DNA from: Acidimicrobiaceae bacterium
GTDB taxonomy: Bacteria; Actinomycetota; Acidimicrobiia; Acidimicrobiales; RAAP-2
NCBI GenBank assembly: GCA_027306585.1
Contig: DAHUZJ010000117.1
Coordinates: 1-64,000, forward strand
Direction of reading: 5' to 3'
DNA: 64,000 nucleotides
The stretch's first letter is position 1. Each line of letters opens with the position of its first letter. Shown here piece by piece: positions 1-9,528 of the stretch. The notes beneath the pieces are model-generated. The model saw only the letters and a list, made by a program, of their open reading frames with translations, searched no databases and was not told the DNA's origin. The translations under genes and the position numbers were made by a program.

Positions 1-3000
1 GGCAGGCAACCACCTTCACCGCCGCCGGCTCGAGCGTCGCCTACGGCACCATCGCCTCCTACAAGTGGACATTCGGTGACGGCTCGGCACCGGTCACCAC
101 CGCCACCGAGACCACCACCCACACCTACGCCGCCGCCGGCAGCTACACCGCGTCGGTGACCGAGACCGACTCGGCAGGGACCTCGACCACCCAGGTCTTC
201 ACCGGCCAGACCGTGTCGGACAACGGCGGCCCCTCGGCCACCGCCACCACGCCGGTGTCGGTCGACGCGGCCGTCAGCGCCTTCCCGGTGCTCATCGCCA
301 ATGCCAACTCCGGCACCGTCACCGACATCGGCCCGTCGGGCACCACCACCTTGAGAGTGGGGCTCAACCCGGACGCGGTGGCGATCACCCCCGACGGCAA
401 GTACGCCTACGTGACCAATGCCGCCTCGGGGACCGTCAGCGTGATCGACGGGCCCAGCAGCGCCACCCCGACCGTGTCGGGCACCGCCCTGACCGTGGGG
501 AGCAATCCAGAAGCGGTGGCGATCACCCCGGACGGCACCTACGCCTACGTGGCCAACTACGGCTCGGGGACGGTCAGCGTGATCGACGGGGCCAGCAGCG
601 CCTCTCCGTCGGTGTCGGGCACCGCCCTGACCGTGGGGAGCGGTCCGGAGGGCGTGGCGATCACCCCGAACGGCACCGACGCCTACGTGGCCAACAACGG
701 GTCGGGGACGGTCAGCGTGATCGTCGGCGCCAGCACCGGCTCGCCGTCGGTGTCGGGCACCGCCCTCACTGTCGGGACGGGCCCGGACGCAGTGGCGATC
801 ACCCCGGGGGGCACCTACGCCTACGTGGCCAATTACGGGTCTCACGACGTCAGCGTGATCGTCGGCGCCAGCACCAGCTCGCCGTCGGTGTCGGGCACCG
901 CCTTCACAGTGGGGACAGGGCCGGAGGGACTGGCGATCACCCCGGGCGGTGCCTTCGCCTACGTCACGAACGTGACATCGGGCACGGTCAGTGTCATCGA
1001 CGGAGCGAGCACCGCCAGCCCGAGCGTGTCGACCCCCGCCCTCGCCGTGGGGAACCGTCCCTACGGGATCGCGGTGAGCCCCGACGGCGCCACCGCGTAC
1101 GTGGCCAACAACGAGTCACCCGGCACCCTGGCCGTGATCGACGGTGCCAGCACCGCGTCCCCGACCGTGTCGCCCACCGACCTGTCGGTGGGCGGCAACC
1201 CCACCCGGATGGCCGTTGTCCCGGACCAGGCGCCGGTGGCGAGGATCTCGGCTCCCGCCGTCGTGTCCGCCGGGCAGGCGGCCACCTTCACCGCCGCCGC
1301 CTCGACCGTCGCCTACGGCACGATCGCCGAGTACGCCTGGACATTCGGCGACGGCTCGGCCTCTGTCACGACCAGCAGCGACACCACGCACGTCTACGCC
1401 GCGCCCGGGTCCTACACCGCGTCGGTGACCGAGACCGACTCGGCGGGGACCTCGACCACCCAGGTGTTCACCGGCCAGACCGTGTCGCAGAACGGGGGTC
1501 CCTCGGCCACCGCCACCACGTCGGTGTCGGTCAACGCGCCGATCGACGCCTACCCGGTGCTCATCCTCAACGCGGGTAGCACAACCGTCACCGATATCAG
1601 CCCCGCGGGCACGACCACCTTGGCCGTAGGGGGCGAGCCCGCCGGGGTGGCCGTCACCCCCGACGGCGCCTACGCCTACGTGGCCGATTACTCCGGGGGC
1701 GTCAGCGTGATCTCCGGGGCGAACACCGCCGCTCCCACCGTGTCGGCCACTCTCAGCGCGGGAACAAACCCGGTCCGGGTGGCGATCACCCCCGACGGCA
1801 AGTACGCCTACGTGACCGGCAACACCGCCTCGGGCACCGTGACCGTCATCAAGGGGGCCGATACCACCAACCCGACGGTATTGACCACTCTCCACGTGGG
1901 CGCGGACCCGGCCGGGGTGGCGATCACCCCCGACGGGAAGTACGCCTACGTGGCCAACAGCTCGTCGGGCAGCGTCAGCGTCATCGGGAACGCCGACACC
2001 ACAACGCCGAGCGTCGTGGCCACGCTCCCTGCGGGAGCCACCCCCACAGCAGTGGCGATGGCCCCCGACGGCCAGTACGCCTACGTCACGAACGACATCA
2101 GCTCGGGAACGGTGACCGTCTTCAAAGGGGTCGAGACCGCCACGCCCACGCCCTTGACCACCCTCGCCGTGGGCAGCGACCCGACCGCGTTGGCGATCAC
2201 CCCCGACGGGCAGTACGCCTACGTGGCGAACGACACCAGCTCGGGCATCGTCAGCGTCATCGACGGGGCGAGCACGACCAGCCCGACTGTGTCGCACGCA
2301 TCGCTCACCGTGTGCTCGGGGCCGCAGGGTGAGGCGGTCACCCCCGACGGCCAGAACGTGTACGTGATCTGCGGGGCGACCAACGCCGGCAATGTGATCG
2401 ACGGGGCGAGCACCGCTGCCCCGAGCGTCTCGGCGACCCCGTTGCGGCTGGGGACGAACTCCGAAGAGGCGGCCGTGGTGCCCGACCAGGCGCCGGTTGC
2501 GGCGATCTCGGCTCCGGCCGTCGGGCCACCCGGGCGGCCCACGTCGTTCACCGCCGCCGGCTCGACGGTCGCATTCGGCACGATCGCCGAATACGCGTGG
2601 ACATTCGGCGACGGCTCGGCCCCGGTGACGACCAGCACGGACACCACCACCCACGTCTACGCCGGGCCCGGGTCCTACACCGCGTCGGTGACCGAGACCG
2701 ACTCGGCGGGGACTTCGACCACCCAGACCTTCACCGGCCAGACCGTCTCGCAGAACGGCGGTCCCTCGGCCACCGCCACCACGACGGTGTCGGTGCACGC
2801 TTTGACCGCTCCCGGAGCACCCACCGGGTTGGTCGCCACCGCCGGCGATGGCCAGGCGAGCTTCGTCTGGAACGCGCCCTCCTCGAGTGGCAGTTCGGCG
2901 ATCAGCTCCTTCACCGTGACCTGTTCTCCCTCGGGAGCGGCGACGGTGAACGGCACTAGCGCGACGATCACCGGGCTCCACAACGGGGTCACCTACACCT

Positions 3001-3206
3001 GCAGCGTGGCAGCCCGCAATGCCGTCGGCACCGGCCCGTTCTCGGCATCGGTGACGGTGACGCCGCAGTCGCAGGCGCAGGTCTCGAGCAGTGGCTACCG
3101 CCTGGTCGCCGCCGACGGCGGGGTCTTCGCCTTCGGGGACGCCGGCTTCCACGGGTCGACCGGGGGGATGCACCTCGACCAGCCGATGGTCGGCATGGCC
3201 GCCTGA
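1..3206 (+). CDS. PKD / YVTN beta-propeller / Fn3 surface protein (5' end outside window)
   Basis: The reading frame is open from base 3, so the true start lies upstream; 1067 residues are visible. In order they hold the end of a PKD domain (to about residue 90), a YVTN-type propeller (about 95-405; repeated 'PDGxYAYVxNxxSGTVSVI'), a second PKD (410-513; 'WTFGDGS', 'GSYTASVTETDSAG'), a second propeller (515-825), a third PKD (830-930), an Fn3 domain (935-1022; 'PGAPTGLVAT', 'GLHNGVTYTCSVAARN') and one short blade ('YRLVAADGGVFAFGDAGFHG') before TGA. Such arrays are normally extracellular adhesion or binding modules; no enzyme domain is visible. Related proteins usually carry many copies of the last blade, so one copy is unusual. 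The partner gene and secretion signal are out of view. Confidence 0.85.
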   Translation, partial: QATTFTAAGSSVAYGTIASYKWTFGDGSAPVTTATETTTHTYAAAGSYTASVTETDSAGTSTTQVFTGQTVSDNGGPSATATTPVSVDAAVSAFPVLIANANSGTVTDIGPSGTTTLRVGLNPDAVAITPDGKYAYVTNAASGTVSVIDGPSSATPTVSGTALTVGSNPEAVAITPDGTYAYVANYGSGTVSVIDGASSASPSVSGTALTVGSGPEGVAITPNGTDAYVANNGSGTVSVIVGASTGSPSVSGTALTVGTGPDAVAITPGGTYAYVANYGSHDVSVIVGASTSSPSVSGTAFTVGTGPEGLAITPGGAFAYVTNVTSGTVSVIDGASTASPSVSTPALAVGNRPYGIAVSPDGATAYVANNESPGTLAVIDGASTASPTVSPTDLSVGGNPTRMAVVPDQAPVARISAPAVVSAGQAATFTAAASTVAYGTIAEYAWTFGDGSASVTTSSDTTHVYAAPGSYTASVTETDSAGTSTTQVFTGQTVSQNGGPSATATTSVSVNAPIDAYPVLILNAGSTTVTDISPAGTTTLAVGGEPAGVAVTPDGAYAYVADYSGGVSVISGANTAAPTVSATLSAGTNPVRVAITPDGKYAYVTGNTASGTVTVIKGADTTNPTVLTTLHVGADPAGVAITPDGKYAYVANSSSGSVSVIGNADTTTPSVVATLPAGATPTAVAMAPDGQYAYVTNDISSGTVTVFKGVETATPTPLTTLAVGSDPTALAITPDGQYAYVANDTSSGIVSVIDGASTTSPTVSHASLTVCSGPQGEAVTPDGQNVYVICGATNAGNVIDGASTAAPSVSATPLRLGTNSEEAAVVPDQAPVAAISAPAVGPPGRPTSFTAAGSTVAFGTIAEYAWTFGDGSAPVTTSTDTTTHVYAGPGSYTASVTETDSAGTSTTQTFTGQTVSQNGGPSATATTTVSVHALTAPGAPTGLVATAGDGQASFVWNAPSSSGSSAISSFTVTCSPSGAATVNGTSATITGLHNGVTYTCSVAARNAVGTGPFSASVTVTPQSQAQVSSSGYRLVAADGGVFAFGDAGFHGSTGGMHLDQPMVGMAA

Positions 3207-3407
3207 GGAGGGGCGCGGACCATCGACCGTCGCATTCCCTTGTCCATCCCCCTTTGGTACGCGGATGTGGCGGCTACGGAGCAGATCGCCGTCCGGGTTC
3301 CCCCGGAGCACCTGAGAGAGGGCCGGGCCAAGCCCGAGGAAGGAGCCGGCCGGGCTCGGACCGGGCGGGGCGGTGCTGGAAACCGGGCGGGGCCCCGGCC
3401 CACGGGC

Positions 3408-3641
3408 TCAGAGCTTGACGAGGTCTCGAGCCTCGAAGCGGCCCAGGAGGCCCGGCGCCACCTCGTAGGCGACCTCGGCGCCGACGTCCACCGTGCGGGA
3501 GCCGTCGGCGATGGCCGTACAGTGGAAGCCCAGCACGTCGCCGTCCTCCTCCGTCACCTCGCCCAGCCCGCGGGCCTCGTCGAAAGCCGTCACGGCGCCC
3601 CGGCGGACTGGCTTGGCGGCCAACGCAGCGGTCACGGCCAC
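3408..3641 (-). CDS. small cold-shock-domain (OB-fold) protein
   Basis: This 77-residue protein has the OB-fold pattern of cold-shock domains: 'GAVTAFDEARGLGEV', an acidic turn, 'FHCTAIADGSRTVDVGAEV' and a final strand 'GRFEARDLVKL'. The usual KGFGFI RNA-binding aromatics are not conserved, so nucleic-acid binding is inferred from family membership rather than seen. It starts with GTG 10 nt after the hisG stop and is the last gene of the long minus-strand block; beyond it lies the convergent surface-protein gene. Its role is unknown; a small nucleic-acid chaperone is the simplest guess. Confidence 0.7.
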   Translation of the reverse strand: MAVTAALAAKPVRRGAVTAFDEARGLGEVTEEDGDVLGFHCTAIADGSRTVDVGAEVAYEVAPGLLGRFEARDLVKL

Positions 3642-3651
3642 CTCTGTCCCC

Positions 3652-4527
3652 TCAGTGGACGATCTTCGAGAGGGCGAGCTCGAGGATGTCCGTGGCCCCG
3701 CGGTCCTTCAGCTCGGGGATCAACGTGTTGATCTCGGCCTTGGGGACCACCGTCTCGAGGGCATAGCCGCCCCCGCCCGACAGCTCGGACACGGTGGGCG
3801 CCCGGAGGGACGGCAGCGCGTCCACCACCGACTCGAGGCGGTTGGCCGGCACGTTGAGCTTCACCAGGACCTTCTCGCGCGCCTCGAGGGTCCCCTGCAG
3901 CAGCGTGAGCAGCTGCTCCATGGCGTGGTACTTCTCCGGGTCGGCCGCCGCCTCCGGGTTGGCGATGAGCTCGGTCCGGGAGACGAGGAGCGTCTCGATG
4001 ATCCGCAGCCCGGCAGCGCGCAGGGCACGGCCCGTCTCGGTGATCTCCACCACGCAGTCGGCGATGTCGGGCACCTTGGCCTCGGTCGCGCCATAGGAGA
4101 GGGACACCCGTGCGTTCACGCCGTGGGCGGCGAGGGCCCGCGAGGTCAGCTCGGGGTACTCGGTGCTCACCCGCACCCCGTCGGGCAGGTCGGCGAGCTT
4201 CTCGAAGGGCGAGCCGGCGGCCACCGCCAGGACGACCCGGATCGGGTTGGTGGTGGCCTTCGAGTAGTTGAGCTCACCCAGGGACACCACGCTGGCGCCT
4301 CGCTCCTCGATCCAGTCCCGGCCGGTGATCCCGAGATCGAAGAGGCCGCTCGCCACGTAGACCGGGATCTCCTGGGGCCGGAGGATGCGGACCTCGTCGA
4401 CCCGGGGGTCGGCGATCGAGGCCCGGTAGTCGATCTCCGAGGAGCGCGACACGGCGAGGTCCGCCGCGGCGAACAGCTCGAGAGTGGCCCGCTCCAGCGA
4501 GCCCTTGGGAAGGACGAGGCGCAGCAT
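3652..4527 (-). CDS. hisG: ATP phosphoribosyltransferase, long form (HisG)
   Basis: HisG catalyses the first step of histidine synthesis, joining ATP and PRPP to give phosphoribosyl-ATP. The 291 residues open with 'LRLVLPKGSLE', include 'GLFDLGITGRDWI' and the PRPP-site stretch 'DIADCVVEITETGRALRAAGL', and end with an ACT-like regulatory domain (about residues 215-291, 'VVPKAEINTLIPELKDRGATDIL'). That marks the long form, which needs no HisZ and is feedback-inhibited by histidine. It starts 2 nt after the ribH stop. No other his gene is present in the window, so it is separated from the rest of its pathway and is co-transcribed with riboflavin genes. Confidence 0.97.
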   Translation of the reverse strand: MLRLVLPKGSLERATLELFAAADLAVSRSSEIDYRASIADPRVDEVRILRPQEIPVYVASGLFDLGITGRDWIEERGASVVSLGELNYSKATTNPIRVVLAVAAGSPFEKLADLPDGVRVSTEYPELTSRALAAHGVNARVSLSYGATEAKVPDIADCVVEITETGRALRAAGLRIIETLLVSRTELIANPEAAADPEKYHAMEQLLTLLQGTLEAREKVLVKLNVPANRLESVVDALPSLRAPTVSELSGGGGYALETVVPKAEINTLIPELKDRGATDILELALSKIVH

Positions 4528-4529
4528 GC

Positions 4530-5066
4530 TCAGATCATCACCGACCGGAGGAGACGGTACATCTCGACGGCGCCGTGGGCGGCCTCCCGGCCCTTGTTCG
4601 CCGGTCCGGGCTCAGAGCGCGCGAGCGCCTGCTCCACCGTGTCGGTGGTGAGGACCCCGAACGCCACGGGCACCCCCGTGTCGAGCTGCACCCGCTGGAT
4701 GCCGGCCGCGCACTCCCCCGCGACCACGTCGTAGTGGCCGGTCTCGCCCCTGATCACGGCGCCGAGGCACACCACGATGTCCACCGCGCCGTGCGTGGCG
4801 AAGCTGCGGGCCACCAGCGGCAGCTCGAACGCGCCCGGTGCCCAGGCCACCTTCACGTCGCTGCGGGCCACGCCGAGCTCGTCCAGCCCGGCCAGCGCTC
4901 CCTCGAGCAGCCGCCAGGTGATGTTGCCGTTGAAGCGCGAGCACGCGATGCCGGCACGCACGCCGCTCCCGCCGCCGTCGCCGTGCAGCACCGCGCCGAC
5001 CTGGCCCTCGAGGGACTCGAGGACCCCCGCCGGGAGGGCGGCCGCCTGTTGCTCGTCCGTCGCCAT
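4530..5066 (-). CDS. ribH: 6,7-dimethyl-8-ribityllumazine synthase (RibH)
   Basis: Lumazine synthase condenses 5-amino-6-ribitylaminouracil with dihydroxybutanone phosphate, the penultimate step of riboflavin synthesis. Family marks in order are 'IACSRFNGNIT', 'APGAFELPLVA', 'CLGAVIRGETGHYD' (the GETxHYD active-site region) and 'FGVLTTDTVEQAL'. At 178 residues it is a little longer than usual because of an N-terminal extension of about 35 residues rich in Ala, Gln and Gly. The ATG was chosen because the stop of ribBA lies only 11 nt upstream; a longer frame upstream only overlaps ribBA. Confidence 0.97.
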   Translation of the reverse strand: MATDEQQAAALPAGVLESLEGQVGAVLHGDGGGSGVRAGIACSRFNGNITWRLLEGALAGLDELGVARSDVKVAWAPGAFELPLVARSFATHGAVDIVVCLGAVIRGETGHYDVVAGECAAGIQRVQLDTGVPVAFGVLTTDTVEQALARSEPGPANKGREAAHGAVEMYRLLRSVMI

Positions 5067-5077
5067 GGCGCTCCTGT

Positions 5078-6298
5078 CTAGAGCACGCCGTCGAGACCCT
5101 CGAGCAGGTGCCCCATCCGCTCGCGCTTGGTCCGCAGGTACTCGATGTTCTCCGGGTTGGGGGCCGACTCCAGCGGCACCCGCTCGGTGATGTCGAGGCC
5201 GAACCCCTCGAGGCCGCCGTACTTCACCGGGTTGTTGGTGAGGAGCCGCATGGTCGTCACGCCCAGGTCGACGAGGATCTGGGCTCCGATGCCGTACTCG
5301 CGGCCGTCCACCGGCAGGCCGAGCACGACGTTGGCGTCCACCGTGTCGTGGCCCTGCTCCTGCAGGTGGTAGGCGCGGATCTTGTGCCCGAGCCCGATCC
5401 CTCGGCCCTCGTGGCCGCGGAGGTACACCACGACCCCGCGGCCCTCCGCCTCGATCAGCTCGAGCGCGGTGCGCAGCTGCGGCCCGCAGTCGCACCGCAA
5501 CGAGCCGAAGACGTCACCGGTCAGGCACTCGCTGTGCACCCGCACCAGGACGTCGCGCTCGCCGTCGACGTCGCCCAGCACGAGCGCCAGGTGCTGCTCG
5601 CCGCCGAGGACCGACTCGTAGACGTACGCCCGGTAGGCGCCCGTCGGCGTGGGGATCCGCGCCTCCGAGACGCGCCGGACCAGCTTCTCGGAGCGCCGCC
5701 GGTACCGGATGAGGTCGGCGATCGAGATCAGCGGCAGCCCGTGCTGTTCGGCGAACCCCTCCAGCTCCGGCAGCCGGGCCATGCCGGACTTGTCGGCCGA
5801 CACGATCTCGCACAGCACCCCGGCCGGGGCGAGCCCGGCCGCACGGGCCAGGTCGAGGGTGGCCTCGGTGTGGCCGGCGCGCTTCAGCACCCCTCCCGGC
5901 CGGTAGCGCAGGGGGAAGACGTGACCGGGGCGCGCGAGGTCGCCGGAACGCGTCGCCGGGTCGATGAGGGCGGCCACGGTGGCCGCCCGGTCTGCGGCCG
6001 AGATGCCGGTGGTCGTCCCCCGGCGGGCGTCGACACTGACGGTGAACGCCGTTCCCTGCGACTCGGTGTTCTCCGCCACCATGAGCGGCAGCTCCAGTGC
6101 GTCGGCCCGCTCGGGGAGCACAGGCACGCAGATCACCCCTGAGGTGTGCGTGAGGAAGAAGGCGATGCTCTCGGGCGTCGCCGCCTCGGCCGCCATGACG
6201 AGGTCACCCTCGTTCTCCCGGTCCTCGTCGTCGACGACCACCACCATCCCGAGGCGCCGGACCGCCTCGACGGCCTCCTCCACGGTCGAGAACGGCAC
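5078..6298 (-). CDS. ribBA: bifunctional DHBP synthase / GTP cyclohydrolase II (RibBA)
   Basis: This fusion supplies both riboflavin precursors. The N-terminal half (residues 1-205) is 3,4-dihydroxy-2-butanone-4-phosphate synthase: '[13 protein letters not shown]' binds metal and ribulose phosphate, followed by 'TGISAADRA' and 'RPGHVFPL'. The C-terminal half (210-406) is GTP cyclohydrolase II with the zinc cysteines in '[11 protein letters not shown]', the '[10 protein letters not shown]' loop and '[12 protein letters not shown]'. The GTG start lies 2 nt after the ribD stop; the open frame runs on upstream but only as antisense-like sequence inside ribD. The riboflavin synthase gene (ribE) usually found between ribD and ribBA is absent here. 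Confidence 0.96.
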   Translation of the reverse strand: MPFSTVEEAVEAVRRLGMVVVVDDEDRENEGDLVMAAEAATPESIAFFLTHTSGVICVPVLPERADALELPLMVAENTESQGTAFTVSVDARRGTTTGISAADRAATVAALIDPATRSGDLARPGHVFPLRYRPGGVLKRAGHTEATLDLARAAGLAPAGVLCEIVSADKSGMARLPELEGFAEQHGLPLISIADLIRYRRRSEKLVRRVSEARIPTPTGAYRAYVYESVLGGEQHLALVLGDVDGERDVLVRVHSECLTGDVFGSLRCDCGPQLRTALELIEAEGRGVVVYLRGHEGRGIGLGHKIRAYHLQEQGHDTVDANVVLGLPVDGREYGIGAQILVDLGVTTMRLLTNNPVKYGGLEGFGLDITERVPLESAPNPENIEYLRTKRERMGHLLEGLDGVL

Positions 6299-6300
6299 GG

Positions 6301-7332
6301 CTAGGCCGCCACCGCCGGCGCCAGGTCCAGCCGCACGTCGTCGCCGAGGCGGGCCACGGACACGAGCCGTCCCCGCCACACGTCGTCGATGGTGGGCGCG
6401 CCCGGTCCGGCAAAGAGCGGGCGGCCGTCGTCGCCGCCGAAGAAGGCCGGCGCCACGTAGAGCACGTACCGATCGACCAGGCGCGCGGCGTGGAAGGCGT
6501 GCGCCACACCGGCTCCGCCCTCGACGAGGACCTGCAGCACGCCACGCCGGCCGAGCTCGTCGAGGACCTCGCCGGGCGCACCCGACAGCGAGACGGCCGG
6601 CTGCACCCGAGCGGCGGGCGGCGCGGCGCCCAGCACGACCCGCAATGGCTGGCGGGCTGGCGGCGGGTCGAGGCGCGCCCTGAGCTCCGGGTCGTCGGCC
6701 CGCACCGTCCCGGCTCCGACGAGCACGGCGTCCGACTGCGCGCGCAGGCGGTGGACGTCGAGGCGAGCTGCTGCGCCGGTGATCCACCGGCTGGACCCGT
6801 CGGGAGCCGCCGTGCGCCCGTCGGCCGTGGCCGCCAGCTTGAGCACCACCCATGGGCGCCCCGTCCTGCGGTGCTTGAGGTAGGGGGCCAGCTGCTCGTC
6901 CACGGCCTCGGCCGCCACGCCGACCACCACCTCCACGCCGGCCGCCCGCAGCGTGGCCGCGCCCCGCCCCGCCACCTGCGGGTCGGGGTCGAGCACGCCC
7001 ACCACCACCCGCCGCACTCCGGCGGCGGCGACCGCATCGGCGCACGGTCCCGTGCGCCCGGCGTGCGCGCACGGCTCGAGGGTCGTGTACAGCGTGCTGC
7101 CGCCAGGGTCGTCGCCGGCGGCGCGAGCCCGTTCCAGCGCCGCCACCTCGGCGTGGGCGCCGCCGGGCGGCGCCGTGGCGCCGCCGTGGACCGCCCCGGA
7201 CGCCGTCACCAGGACGGCACCGACCCATGGGTTGGGCGACGTGGCTCCCCGCACGTGCTCGGCCAGGTCGACCGCCCGCAACATCCAGGCGCGGTCCCCG
7301 ACCGTCTCGACCGAGGTCCACTGCGCCGCCAC
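6301..7332 (-). CDS. ribD: riboflavin deaminase/reductase (RibD)
   Basis: RibD deaminates and then reduces the pyrimidine intermediate of riboflavin synthesis. The deaminase part (residues about 15-155) has the zinc site 'HAEVAAL' and '[14 protein letters not shown]'; the reductase part follows with '[13 protein letters not shown]', 'SRWITG', '[15 protein letters not shown]' and '[13 protein letters not shown]'. The GTG start is supported by AAGGAG five nt upstream and gives 343 residues, normal for the family. A TAGGAT box about 40 nt ahead of the start, inside the rpe 3' end, could be a -10 element for the rib genes, but without a recognisable -35 this is weak. Confidence 0.96.
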   Translation of the reverse strand: MAAQWTSVETVGDRAWMLRAVDLAEHVRGATSPNPWVGAVLVTASGAVHGGATAPPGGAHAEVAALERARAAGDDPGGSTLYTTLEPCAHAGRTGPCADAVAAAGVRRVVVGVLDPDPQVAGRGAATLRAAGVEVVVGVAAEAVDEQLAPYLKHRRTGRPWVVLKLAATADGRTAAPDGSSRWITGAAARLDVHRLRAQSDAVLVGAGTVRADDPELRARLDPPPARQPLRVVLGAAPPAARVQPAVSLSGAPGEVLDELGRRGVLQVLVEGGAGVAHAFHAARLVDRYVLYVAPAFFGGDDGRPLFAGPGAPTIDDVWRGRLVSVARLGDDVRLDLAPAVAA

Positions 7333-7375
7333 GCACGCTCCTTCCGCCCCGGCGCCGGTGTCGGGTGGCGTCATC

Positions 7376-8086
7376 CTACCGGGGGCCATCGGAGGCCCTC
7401 CCGCGCACCGCGGCAGCGCGGATCGCCTCGGTGGCCTCCCACGGCCGCTCGCGCCCGAAGATGGCGGAGCCGGCCACCAGCACGTTGGCGCCGGCACGCG
7501 CCGCCGCCGGGGCCGTCCGCTCGTCGATGCCGCCGTCCACCTCGAGGTCGACCCGGTCGGCCAGGCCGCGCTCGACGAGCGCCGCCCGCATCTGGGCCAC
7601 CTTGGGCACGACCTCCTCCATGAACGACTGGCCCCCGAACCCGGGGAAGACCGTCATGCACAGGACCAGGTCCACCCGGTGGAGATGGGGCTCGAGCGCC
7701 TCGAACGGCGTGTCCGGGTTGGCCGCGAGCCCGGCACGGAGCCCGAGGGCCCGGCAGCACTCCAGCAGCTCGTCGGTCCTCCCGACCTCGACGTGCACGG
7801 TGCAGCCGTCCGCACCGGCCTCGGCGAAGGCCTCGAGGTAGTCCCCGGGGTCGGTCATCATGAGATGACAGTCGAAGTACAGGTCCGAGTGCTTGCGGAG
7901 CGACCGCACCACCGGGGGCCCGATGGTCAGATTTGGCACGAAGTGGCCGTCCATGACGTCGAGGTGGAGCCAGTCGGCCACCCCGGCCACCTCGCCCACC
8001 GCCTCGGCCAGGCCCCCGAAGTCGGCTGAGAGCAGGGAGGGCGCCATCTTGAGGGCGCCGGCGGTGCCGGGGTCGTGGGCCACCAC
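7376..8086 (-). CDS. rpe: ribulose-phosphate 3-epimerase
   Basis: Rpe interconverts ribulose 5-phosphate and xylulose 5-phosphate in the pentose phosphate pathway. The protein shows the TIM-barrel signature in order: 'MAPSLLSADFGGLAEAV', 'WLHLDVMDGHFVPNLTIGP', 'CHLMMTDP', 'MTVFPGFGGQSF', 'LEVDGGI' and 'AGSAIFG'. The metal-binding His and Asp residues of these motifs are present. It lies 6 nt after fmt and just ahead of ribD, so it may help supply ribulose 5-phosphate for riboflavin synthesis (inference). Two adjacent GTG codons can serve as start; the first gives 236 residues. Confidence 0.96.
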   Translation of the reverse strand: MVAHDPGTAGALKMAPSLLSADFGGLAEAVGEVAGVADWLHLDVMDGHFVPNLTIGPPVVRSLRKHSDLYFDCHLMMTDPGDYLEAFAEAGADGCTVHVEVGRTDELLECCRALGLRAGLAANPDTPFEALEPHLHRVDLVLCMTVFPGFGGQSFMEEVVPKVAQMRAALVERGLADRVDLEVDGGIDERTAPAAARAGANVLVAGSAIFGRERPWEATEAIRAAAVRGRASDGPR

Positions 8087-8092
8087 GCGAGC

Positions 8093-9022
8093 CTAAGCGA
8101 GGCCGTCGGCGGACAGGCGCTCCCCGGGCGCCGGCCGGGCGCCGCGCAGCCATGTGCCGGCTGCCATCGGGGCCTTGCCCTCTGGCTGCACCGTCGCGAG
8201 GCGGAGCGCGCCGCCGGCCGTGACCACCGTGTCGCCGACGAGCGTCCCGGGCGGCGCACCGGGAGGGGGCGAGCCGTCGCCGGCTCGGCCGTCCGGGGCC
8301 GCCGCGCCGGTGAGAGCGGGCACCGGCGCGGCGGCCAGCACCCGCAGCCGCCGCCCCCGCCACGTCGTCCACGCCCGGCCGAGCTTGACCACCCGCGCCA
8401 GCTCGCCGGCCGGACGGTCCCACCGCAGCTCCAGCTCCTCGGGCCTCACCTTCTCGGCGTAGGTGGCGTCGCCCGCCTGGGGCACCGGCTCGGGGAGCGG
8501 TGCGGCGAGCGTCTCGACAAGGAGCTGCGCGCCGACATGCACCAGGCGGTCGCGCAGCGAGGCCAGGTCGTCGGCGTCGTCGACGGCCACCCGCCGGGAG
8601 GCGTAGACGTCCCCCGTGTCGAGCCCCGCGGCGACCTCCATGACGCACACGCCGGTCTCCCGGTCACCGGCCAGGAGGGCGCGCTCCACCGGCGCCGCCC
8701 CCCGCCAGCGGGGCAGGAGGGAGAAGTGGAGGTTGACCATGGGCACGGCGGCGAGGACGTGCTCGGGGATGATCCGCCCGTACGCCACCACCACGCCCAG
8801 CTCGGGCCGGGCGTCCACCGCGGCGTCGAGGTCGTGGGCCACCGGGATGCCGAGCCGCTCGGCCGCCGCTCGCACCGGGCTGGGCGAGGTGGCCGCACCC
8901 CGCCCCCGGCGACGGTCAGGGCGCGTCACGACCATCACCACGTCGTGGCCGGCGGCGACCAGCGCCTCCAGGGGCGGCACTGCCAGCTCGGGGGTGCCCA
9001 GGTAGGCGAGGCGTCGGCCCAT
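8093..9022 (-). CDS. fmt: methionyl-tRNA formyltransferase
   Basis: Fmt formylates initiator Met-tRNA using 10-formyl-tetrahydrofolate. The N-terminal catalytic domain contains 'LAYLGTPELAVPPLEAL', 'VVAYGRIIPEHVL' and the active-site run 'NLHFSLLPRWRGAAPVE' then 'GLDTGDVY'; the C-terminal tRNA-binding domain begins near residue 205 and has an insertion rich in Gly and Pro. The 309-residue length is normal. It sits 11 nt after def, the usual fmt/def pairing that couples addition and removal of the formyl group. The next gene is rpe, not the rRNA methylase often found here. Confidence 0.97.
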   Translation of the reverse strand: MGRRLAYLGTPELAVPPLEALVAAGHDVVMVVTRPDRRRGRGAATSPSPVRAAAERLGIPVAHDLDAAVDARPELGVVVAYGRIIPEHVLAAVPMVNLHFSLLPRWRGAAPVERALLAGDRETGVCVMEVAAGLDTGDVYASRRVAVDDADDLASLRDRLVHVGAQLLVETLAAPLPEPVPQAGDATYAEKVRPEELELRWDRPAGELARVVKLGRAWTTWRGRRLRVLAAAPVPALTGAAAPDGRAGDGSPPPGAPPGTLVGDTVVTAGGALRLATVQPEGKAPMAAGTWLRGARPAPGERLSADGLA

Positions 9023-9033
9023 CGGCCGGCCGG

Positions 9034-9519
9034 CTACCCGGCGACGGCGCGGCTGCGCAGGATCGTGAGGGCCTCGCGCCGCTGCTCGGGCTCCAGGCGC
9101 TCGAGCAGCAACGTGCCGTCGAGGTGGTCGAGCTCGTGCTGGAACACCCTGCCCTCGAGCTCGCTCGCCTCGATCGACACCTCGCGGCCGTCGAGGTCCA
9201 ACCCCACGAGGTGCACGTGGTTGGGACGCACGATGGTCCAGCTGAGCCCGGGCACCGACAGGCAGCCCTCCTCGTAGGCCCACTCCCCCGACGACTCGAC
9301 GATGCGGGGGTTGATGATGGCCGCCGCCCCCTCGCCGACGTCGTAGACGAACAGGCGGCGCTGGACGCCGACCTGGTTGGCCGCCAGCCCCACGCCCGGG
9401 GCCTCGTACATCGTCTCGATCATCTCGTCGACGAGCTTGGCGACGCGCCCGTCGATCTCGTCCACCTCTTTGGTGGGCTGCTTCAGGACGGGGTCACCGT
9501 ACTGGCGGATCGGGAGCAC
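9034..9519 (-). CDS. def: peptide deformylase
   Basis: Def removes the formyl group from nascent proteins. All three signature motifs are present: motif I 'GVGLAANQVG', motif II 'EGCLSVPG' with the metal cysteine, and motif III 'HELDHLDG' with the two metal histidines and the catalytic Glu. The 161-residue length is standard. The start is GTG, 9 nt after the priA stop, in one run with metK-priA-def-fmt. Confidence 0.98.
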   Translation of the reverse strand: MLPIRQYGDPVLKQPTKEVDEIDGRVAKLVDEMIETMYEAPGVGLAANQVGVQRRLFVYDVGEGAAAIINPRIVESSGEWAYEEGCLSVPGLSWTIVRPNHVHLVGLDLDGREVSIEASELEGRVFQHELDHLDGTLLLERLEPEQRREALTILRSRAVAG

Positions 9520-9528
9520 CTGCCCAAA

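Noticed and set aside
3331-3356. AGCCCG/CGGGCT arms as a terminator between the surface protein and the cold-shock-domain gene
   Set aside because: Six pairs around a 14-base loop in very GC-rich DNA are not distinguishable from chance; the 201-nt gap shows nothing else convincing.
7373-7378. TAGGAT as the ribD promoter
   Set aside because: It lies inside the rpe 3' end about 40 nt from the start, without a -35 box, and ribD has a strong ribosome site, so co-transcription with rpe is enough.
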